A stretch of 49,794 bases of DNA from Candidatus Scalindua sp. (GTDB lineage: Bacteria; Planctomycetota; Brocadiia; Brocadiales; Scalinduaceae). The first letter of the stretch is position 1; the number at the start of each line of letters is the position of its first letter. Shown in pieces: positions 44,462 to 49,794 of the stretch. A model generated the notes under the pieces. It ran no database searches and was not told where the DNA came from. It was given only the letters and a program-made list of their open reading frames with translations. The stretch lies in NCBI GenBank assembly GCA_018670825.1, contig JABHIW010000003.1, positions 1-49,794 of the forward strand, read 5' to 3'. Both the position numbers and the translations under genes were made by a program.

Positions 44462-45085
44462 TATTTTTCCCCTCCCAAGTTAAAATTACTGACTGAAACA
44501 TGAAATGTTGTATATTTTTTATACAACTACTTTTAGTGTTATAAGTTCTAATATTTCATCAAAAAACCACTTTGGTTAGCTTCTAATATAATCGAGTAAA
44601 GTGTAACTATTTAGTGAATAGGTACTTCCGGTAAGATTCAATATGGACGCTCATTGATACTATTTTCGGTAATTGTCTAAATAAACTTTAGGTAATAAAA
44701 ATTAGAGTAAGTGCTCTATAACAGGAGTTCGCAAAAAAGATACCGAATTAATAAAGCTGAACACAGAAGTTTATGGTAATTATAGTTTACACTTTTAAAT
44801 TATTTGCGTTGTTACAAGATTAAAGGAAAGGATGCCGCTGTAGGTAGTTTGAATTATGAACAAAAAGGAGGATACGTTATCTCAGTATTGCCACCTGCGT
44901 ACACCTGGCATGTGTATAGTGTTAAACAAGAACGATATCAGAATTGTAAAAGATGTCAATGCAGTACGTGAACAATCATAATGGCCAGAATTACATTGGA
45001 ATTACAACTCATTGTATTATAAAATGATCGCAACATAGCAGACACATAATCAGACAAATATAATTTGTTATAAAACTATCTTCTT
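44462..45085. other. 624-bp non-coding region between divergent chemoreceptor and transporter genes
   Basis: It holds the promoters of both flanking transcription units. The only open frame of note is a 41-codon one at 44856-44981 (MNKKEDTLSQYCHL...), without a convincing ribosome site and not recognised. I do not call it a gene. Confidence 0.35.
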
Positions 45086-45838
45086 ATGATTCAAATACAA
45101 GGTGTTTCTAAAACTTATGGACAAGCCGCAGCACTTCATTCCATTGATTTGACGATTCCTGCCGGCCAGACAACAGTGTTCATCGGCCAGAGCGGCTGTG
45201 GGAAATCAACTATACTTCGGCTGATCATAGGCCTTATACAGGCAGACAGTGGGTCCGTTTATTTTGAAGGGACCAGGGTTACTCCTGATGTTGTGACTTC
45301 CTTAAGACGAAAGATGGGTTACGTTATCCAGGAGGGAGGCCTTTTTCCACATCTTACGGCATATGACAATGTGGCGCTGATGGCACGTTATCTGGGATGG
45401 AGTGATGAACGGATTAAAGGCCGATTGAATGAGCTGAGCGAACTGACACACTTTCCATCTGAAGGACTTGAACGTTTTTCCGTACAGCTTTCCGGTGGTC
45501 AACAACAGCGTGTGAGTTTGATGCGGGCCCTCATGTTAGATCCTGACGTGCTTCTGCTGGACGAACCCCTTGGCGCCCTTGACCCGATGATAAGGGCTGA
45601 TCTTCAGGTGGATTTGAAAAGGATCTTCCAGGCACTTGGCAAAACAGTTGTCCTGGTAACTCATGATATAGCAGAAGCCGGATTCTTTGGAGATGTTATT
45701 ACCTTACTGAAGGATGGGAGAGTTCTACAGAAAGGCACACTGGAAGAACTCATACAATCACCTGCCGATCCATTTGTTACCCGATTTATCAATGCACAGC
45801 GAAGCCCTCTAGATGTTATGAGAAAGGATTCCAAATGA
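45086..45838 (+). CDS. ABC transporter ATPase, quaternary-amine (betaine/ergothioneine) type
   Basis: This 250-residue ATP-binding subunit of the OpuCA/ProV-like class has Walker A (GQSGCGKST), Q-loop (VIQEGGLFPHL), signature (LSGGQQQR), Walker B (VLLLDEPLGALDP) and H-loop (VTHD). It lacks the C-terminal CBS domains that sense ionic strength in OpuA/OpuC ATPases, so osmotic gating of that type is not expected. The next gene overlaps by four bases and encodes the fused binding protein-permease, so this is a two-gene importer. Confidence 0.92.
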   Translation: MIQIQGVSKTYGQAAALHSIDLTIPAGQTTVFIGQSGCGKSTILRLIIGLIQADSGSVYFEGTRVTPDVVTSLRRKMGYVIQEGGLFPHLTAYDNVALMARYLGWSDERIKGRLNELSELTHFPSEGLERFSVQLSGGQQQRVSLMRALMLDPDVLLLDEPLGALDPMIRADLQVDLKRIFQALGKTVVLVTHDIAEAGFFGDVITLLKDGRVLQKGTLEELIQSPADPFVTRFINAQRSPLDVMRKDSK

Positions 45839-47352
45839 AAACATACTTTATCATCATACACTTGGTTGTGTGCAATATTATCATTGCAAATTTTTTTTCT
45901 CCTACAGCACATAGTTCCGCACAGCAGATCAAGGTTGGTTCTAAAAAGTTTACTGAATCTGTAATTCTGGGTGAGATAGTGACCCATCTGATAAAGAGCA
46001 CTGGCGAACAGCCCGTTTACCTACGGGAGCTGGGAGGCACACGTGTGTTGTGGAATGCCTTGATAAAAGGTGAGATTGATATTTATCCTGAATATTCGGG
46101 TACGATTAGCGAGGAAATCCTGTCAGGTGAGGGAGTGTATAGTGAAGAGGATATCAGACAGGCCCTGGCCAAGCATGGTATTAAGATGACAAATCCATTG
46201 GGATTTAACAATACCTATGCCATTGGTATGAAAGAGGAAGTTTCGGAAAGGTTAAAGATTGGAAAAATTTCAGACTTACGCCAACATCCTGACTTGAAAT
46301 TCGGTTTCGGAAATGAATTCATGGATCGGGGAGACGGCTGGCCAACTCTTCGCAATGATTACCATTTACCTCAGCAGAACGTAAGAGGCCTGGATCATGA
46401 TCTTGCCTATCGAGGTTTGGAAAAAGGTACTATCCATGCGATTGATATCTATTCAACCGACGCCAAGGTTCGGTATTATAACCTGAGAATACTGAAGGAT
46501 GATCTGAATCATTTCCCTGCGTATAATGCCGTAATCCTGTATCGGGCAGATTTAGAGGAACGTGCTCCGCATGTTATAACTGTTCTCAAAAAGCTTGAGA
46601 GTAAAATTCCTGAATCAGAAATGATCAAAATGAATTCCCGTGCCAACCTGGACATGGTATCGGAAAGTCAGATAGCCTCTGACTTTCTATCAGAGAGTTT
46701 CTCTCTGGAGACTGAAACTTATGAAGAAACCACAATTGGTCGCCTGTTACGTCATACAGGAGAACATCTCTTTCTGGTCGCTATCTCATTATCTGCCGCC
46801 ATAATAATCTCAATACCACTGGGTATCCTTTCTGCAAAAATGCCTGGATTGGGACAGGTTATTCTGGGAATTGTTGGTATCATCCAGACCATCCCGTCGC
46901 TGGCCCTTCTTGTTTTTATGATTCCGTTACTGGGCATTGGGGGGCCTCCAGCTATTATGGCGCTCTTCCTCTATAGTCTCTTGCCGATTGTAAGGAATAC
47001 ATATACCGGCTTTCAGGATATCCGTCCACAGATACGAGAGTCTGCAGAAGCTCTTGGACTCCCACCGGGAGCAAGGCTTAGATTGGTCGAATTGCCAATG
47101 GTGTCCCGTTCTATTCTGGCAGGCATAAAGACATCGGCTGTCATTAACGTTGGAACGGCAACATTAGGTGCTCTTATCGGTGCCGGTGGTTATGGGCAAC
47201 TGATCCTCACCGGTATCAGGTTGGATAATATGTCACTGATCCTTCAGGGGGCCGTGCCGGCAGCCGTACTTGCTCTTATCGCACAAGGCTGTTTTGAGAT
47301 CCTGGAGAGGCTGTTTGTGCCAAAGGGCTTACGTTTAAAACCTGCATGCTGA
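45835..47352 (+). CDS. Fused substrate-binding protein and permease of a quaternary-amine ABC importer
   Basis: This 505-residue protein has an N-terminal signal peptide (about 1-29). A periplasmic OpuAC-type binding domain follows (about 31-290; IKVGSKKFTESVILGEIV, ELGGTRVLWNALIKGEIDIYPEYSGT split by reading). The permease domain comes last, with five to six helices (about 305-495; EAA loop near ESAEALGLPPGARLRLVELP). In EgtU and OpuFB-like fusions the permease comes first; here the order is reversed. Likely ligands are betaines, carnitine, choline or a histidine betaine. The downstream EgtD-like gene makes hercynine or ergothioneine plausible. Confidence 0.88.
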   Translation: MKTYFIIIHLVVCNIIIANFFSPTAHSSAQQIKVGSKKFTESVILGEIVTHLIKSTGEQPVYLRELGGTRVLWNALIKGEIDIYPEYSGTISEEILSGEGVYSEEDIRQALAKHGIKMTNPLGFNNTYAIGMKEEVSERLKIGKISDLRQHPDLKFGFGNEFMDRGDGWPTLRNDYHLPQQNVRGLDHDLAYRGLEKGTIHAIDIYSTDAKVRYYNLRILKDDLNHFPAYNAVILYRADLEERAPHVITVLKKLESKIPESEMIKMNSRANLDMVSESQIASDFLSESFSLETETYEETTIGRLLRHTGEHLFLVAISLSAAIIISIPLGILSAKMPGLGQVILGIVGIIQTIPSLALLVFMIPLLGIGGPPAIMALFLYSLLPIVRNTYTGFQDIRPQIRESAEALGLPPGARLRLVELPMVSRSILAGIKTSAVINVGTATLGALIGAGGYGQLILTGIRLDNMSLILQGAVPAAVLALIAQGCFEILERLFVPKGLRLKPAC

Positions 47353-47406
47353 TTTTATTATTTTTTAATCCTTTGGACTAAAACATTTAAAAAATCCTAT
47401 GTTCTC

Positions 47407-47436
47407 TTGATTTTCAAGTGGAGTATATTGTAAAAT
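47407..47436 (+). promoter_or_regulatory. Possible promoter before the EgtD-like gene
   Basis: TTGATT (47407-47412), an 18-base spacer and TAAAAT (47431-47436) lie in the 124-base gap before the gene at 47477. This suggests separate transcription of the methyltransferase-molybdoenzyme pair, although read-through from the transporter is also possible. Confidence 0.35.
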
Positions 47437-47476
47437 GTGTGTTTTATAATAATGATTATCAAAAGGAGTAAATAAA

Positions 47477-48478
47477 ATGACACTTTCAGGGGTTGAAGAG
47501 CGATTCTCTCTTGTAACAATCGACAAGGAAATCTTCATAAATAACTTCTCAGAAGATGTTAAAACCGGACTTACATCCGAATCCAAATACCTTCCCTTTG
47601 TCTATTTCTATGATCATATCGGATCACAGTTGTTTGAGCAAATATGTGAACTTCCGGAATACTACCTGACGCGTACAGAAACGAAAATCCTTGAAGCTAA
47701 TGCAGATAAGATTGCCTCTCAATTTTCTGAAAAAACAGTCCTTGTAGAATTAGGTAGCGGAAGTTCTACAAAAACAAGGATCCTGATAGAGGCGTTTCTC
47801 GAACGTCAGAGCCTGGCTCATTATACGCCGATAGACGTTTCCCATCAGATGCTTGAGGAGAGTTCTTATTCCCTGCTCGAAGCATACCCGGATCTGGAAA
47901 TAAATGCTATTGCTGCCAGGTACAATGAAGGAATTGATCATCTGGATATCAAGACAGATCAACAGAACCTCATTACATGGTTAGGGTCAAGTATCGGTAA
48001 CTTTGATAGGTCTGAGGTGGCTACTCTTCTACGGCATATACAGAAAATAATGCTTCCCAATGACAGGTTTCTGGTCGGTATCGATTTACAAAAAGACAAG
48101 ACGATTGTAGAGAATGCCTACAATGATACACAGGGTATCACCGCTGAATTCAACTTGAACCTCCTTACACACGTGAACAGGGAACTGGGTGGTAATTTTG
48201 ATCTTGAGAATTTTGGTCACAAGGCAATTTACAATGAAAAAATTGGACGAATTGAGATGTACTTGATCAGTCATATTGACCAGAAGGTTTTTATCCGTGA
48301 ACTTGATCTAGAGGTTTCTTTTGCAGCAAATGAAACTATTCACACGGAACACTCATTCAAGTATTCACTCGACGATATTGATACGCTGGCAGAAGAGACA
48401 GGTCTTTACGTCCAGGAGCAATGGTTTGATACTGAACGACTTTTCAGCCTGAATCTTTTCGCGCCGGCTGTTGATTAA
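47477..48478 (+). CDS. egtD: L-histidine N-alpha-methyltransferase (EgtD-like)
   Basis: EgtD trimethylates histidine to hercynine (histidine betaine) using S-adenosylmethionine, the first step of ergothioneine synthesis. The 333 residues carry the family N-terminus (YFYDHIGSQLFEQICELPEY), SAM motif VELGSGSSTKT (90-100), YTPIDVS (116-122), TWLGSSIGNF (167-176), an AYNDTQGITAEFN block and the IEM segment at 259-261 that borders the histidine pocket. The length is normal. AAAAGGAG precedes the ATG. No EgtB sulfoxide synthase is seen in the window; the next gene is a molybdoenzyme 20 bases away. Related methyltransferases with other substrates cannot be excluded. Confidence 0.85.
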   Translation: MTLSGVEERFSLVTIDKEIFINNFSEDVKTGLTSESKYLPFVYFYDHIGSQLFEQICELPEYYLTRTETKILEANADKIASQFSEKTVLVELGSGSSTKTRILIEAFLERQSLAHYTPIDVSHQMLEESSYSLLEAYPDLEINAIAARYNEGIDHLDIKTDQQNLITWLGSSIGNFDRSEVATLLRHIQKIMLPNDRFLVGIDLQKDKTIVENAYNDTQGITAEFNLNLLTHVNRELGGNFDLENFGHKAIYNEKIGRIEMYLISHIDQKVFIRELDLEVSFAANETIHTEHSFKYSLDDIDTLAEETGLYVQEQWFDTERLFSLNLFAPAVD

Positions 48479-48498
48479 TTGTAGTAAAAGGAATATTT

Positions 48499-49794
48499 AT
48501 GGGGTCAAAAAAAAATATCAATGATAAACATGCAATCTGCGGCATCTGTCCGGCAGGCTGCTGGGTTACCGTTACCTATGATGAGAAGGGCATGATTAAC
48601 GAAGTACGTCCTGATGAGAGCTCTCATTTAGGGATGATATGCAAACTCGGAGAACACTCTGCGGAGATCGTATATTCTAAAGATCGCCTTCGCTATCCGA
48701 TGCGGAGAAAGGGTCCAAAGGGAACATATGAGTTTGAGAGAATTTCCTGGGATAATGCCTATGATATTATTGTTGAAAATCTCAATACTATTAAGGAAGA
48801 GTCCGGGCCGGAGGCTACTGCTATATATACCGGAAGAGGAAGCTTTGAACTTGCCATGTGTGATATCTTTCAGCCAAAAGGTGTATCGGTGTCTTCCGCA
48901 TCAAGCGTCTTGTTTCCATTCGGTTCACCGAATACCCTTGGCGTGGGAGCTCTCTGTTATGTTTCGTTTGCTATGATTGCTCCTCATATTACTATGGGGG
49001 GGATGCTGATTAATATGTTTTCTGATATTGAGAATGCCCAGATGATAGTAGTCTGGGGGACAAATCCTGCTACCGATTGTCCTCCTCTCGATCTCAACAG
49101 GATTGTCAGTGCGCAAAAACAGGGAGCACAGGTTGTCGTAATTGATCCGCGCAAGACCATGACTGCAAAACTTGCCAATGCAGAGTGGGTCCCGATACGT
49201 CCCGGTACTGATGGTGCCCTGGCTCTCGGTATGTGCAATGTACTCATAGAAGAAGAGCTATATGATGAGGACTTTGTAAAAAACTGGTCGGTCGGATTTG
49301 ATGACCTTGCCAGATATGTTCAACACTTCAGGCCGGATGCTGTAGAAAATATTACGGGTGTTCCTGCCGAGACAATAAGATCTCTTGCCAGGAGAATTGC
49401 AGAGGCAAACGGTGCATCACCCATTATGTATAGCGGGCTTGAGTATAGTGACAGTGGTGTACAGGCAATACGAGCAACGATGGTCCTCTGGGCACTTGCA
49501 GGACAGCTTGATGTTCCGGGAGGACGTTGTTTTACAATGAAACAGAACAATTTTTCTGTAAACCGTGAAGGCCACGTTCCCAATCCTGATGTACGAAAAG
49601 CACTGGGTAGAGAGCGGTTTCCTGTCTACAGTGCGTATCGTGGCGAATCTCACGCAATCTCGTTACCGGAATCTGTTTTAGAAGGAAAGCCATACCCTAT
49701 TCGTTCTCTTATCATTCTTGGAGGATCAATCATTACCTCCTGGCCTCAACCTGCTATCTGGCGTAAGACACTGAATAAACTTGATTTCCTTGTA
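48499..49794 (+). CDS. Molybdopterin oxidoreductase, DMSO-reductase family (partial, runs off window)
   Basis: The open frame from the ATG at 48499 (AAAAGGA upstream) continues to the window end, 432 residues so far. An N-terminal iron-sulfur motif Cys14-x2-Cys17-x3-Cys21-x26-Cys48 is followed by molybdopterin-binding blocks (YTGRGSFE, VVWGTNPATDCP, VVVIDPRKT, WVPIRPGTDGALALGM). The Mo ligand is probably the Cys in GVGALCYVS. There is no twin-arginine signal at the start, so it looks cytoplasmic. PhsA/PsrA-like reductases, formate dehydrogenases and acetylene hydratase share these features, and the substrate cannot be assigned. It begins 20 bases after the EgtD-like gene. Confidence 0.88.
   Translation, partial: MGSKKNINDKHAICGICPAGCWVTVTYDEKGMINEVRPDESSHLGMICKLGEHSAEIVYSKDRLRYPMRRKGPKGTYEFERISWDNAYDIIVENLNTIKEESGPEATAIYTGRGSFELAMCDIFQPKGVSVSSASSVLFPFGSPNTLGVGALCYVSFAMIAPHITMGGMLINMFSDIENAQMIVVWGTNPATDCPPLDLNRIVSAQKQGAQVVVIDPRKTMTAKLANAEWVPIRPGTDGALALGMCNVLIEEELYDEDFVKNWSVGFDDLARYVQHFRPDAVENITGVPAETIRSLARRIAEANGASPIMYSGLEYSDSGVQAIRATMVLWALAGQLDVPGGRCFTMKQNNFSVNREGHVPNPDVRKALGRERFPVYSAYRGESHAISLPESVLEGKPYPIRSLIILGGSIITSWPQPAIWRKTLNKLDFLV

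Noticed and set aside
44856..44981. 41-codon open frame in the chemoreceptor-transporter gap
   Set aside because: No good ribosome site and no recognisable family; random open frames of this length are expected.

Overview
The window is about 49.8 kb of a low-GC bacterial chromosome (core genes look roughly 40% GC by eye). It reads as a member of the Planctomycetota, most likely an anammox-type (Brocadiales, 'Candidatus Scalindua'-like) bacterium. That placement is an inference from gene content: a GatCAB amidotransferase, a small bacterial histone, PEP-CTERM exported proteins, a chemoreceptor with a c-type haem motif, and the base composition. No anammox marker gene is in the window.

Layout. 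(1) 1-440: 3' end of a 23S rRNA, a 5S rRNA and a strong terminator. (2) 635-7030: housekeeping genes: a Fur-family regulator, rpmB, gatC-gatA-gatB, a histone-fold protein on the minus strand, proB, and a glutamine amidotransferase (pabA/trpG) on the minus strand. (3) 7200-12446: the nusA-infB-ylxP-rbfA translation/transcription operon. It has a promoter and an intrinsic-terminator hairpin in the nusA leader, a frameshifted ylxP, and rbfA fused in frame to hisG. (4) 12575-16876: a secreted TPR protein, yebC, and convergent, overlapping ftsH. (5) 17108-29390: a 12.3-kb genomic island inserted at the 3' half of a tRNA-Pro(GGG) gene. It is bounded by a perfect 52-bp direct repeat. It carries two PEP-CTERM proteins (one a 1534-residue glycine/serine-rich repeat protein), a type II toxin-antitoxin pair, an unknown protein, a Rep_trans/MobT-like initiator preceded by three inverted repeats, an excisionase-like HTH protein and a tyrosine integrase whose last codons lie inside the tRNA. 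Fragments of two other tRNA genes near its left end suggest repeated integration. (6) 29761-34972: a membrane-anchored, coiled-coil, lysine-rich protein, then minus-strand gpsA, glyA and prfB (prfB with a programmed +1 frameshift). (7) 35148-41643: thrS-infC-rpmI-rplT and pheS-pheT. infC appears to start at AUC, and pheT lacks its EMAP-like tRNA-binding domain. (8) 41867-44461: a chemoreceptor with a periplasmic CxxCH haem site and two signalling tips, the first degenerate. (9) 45086-49794: an ABC transporter of the betaine/ergothioneine class (ATPase plus a fused binding protein-permease), an EgtD-like histidine methyltransferase, and the start of a molybdopterin oxidoreductase that runs off the window.

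Most of the window is ordinary information-processing machinery, with several non-canonical decoding signals (AUC start, RF2 frameshift, T7 slip in ylxP, nusA leader attenuator). The most promising places to look for undescribed biology are the island (repeat-expanding PEP-CTERM surface protein travelling with a Rep/integrase module), the histone, the haem chemoreceptor, and the transporter-EgtD-molybdoenzyme cluster. All functions are inferred from sequence reading alone; no database search was run.
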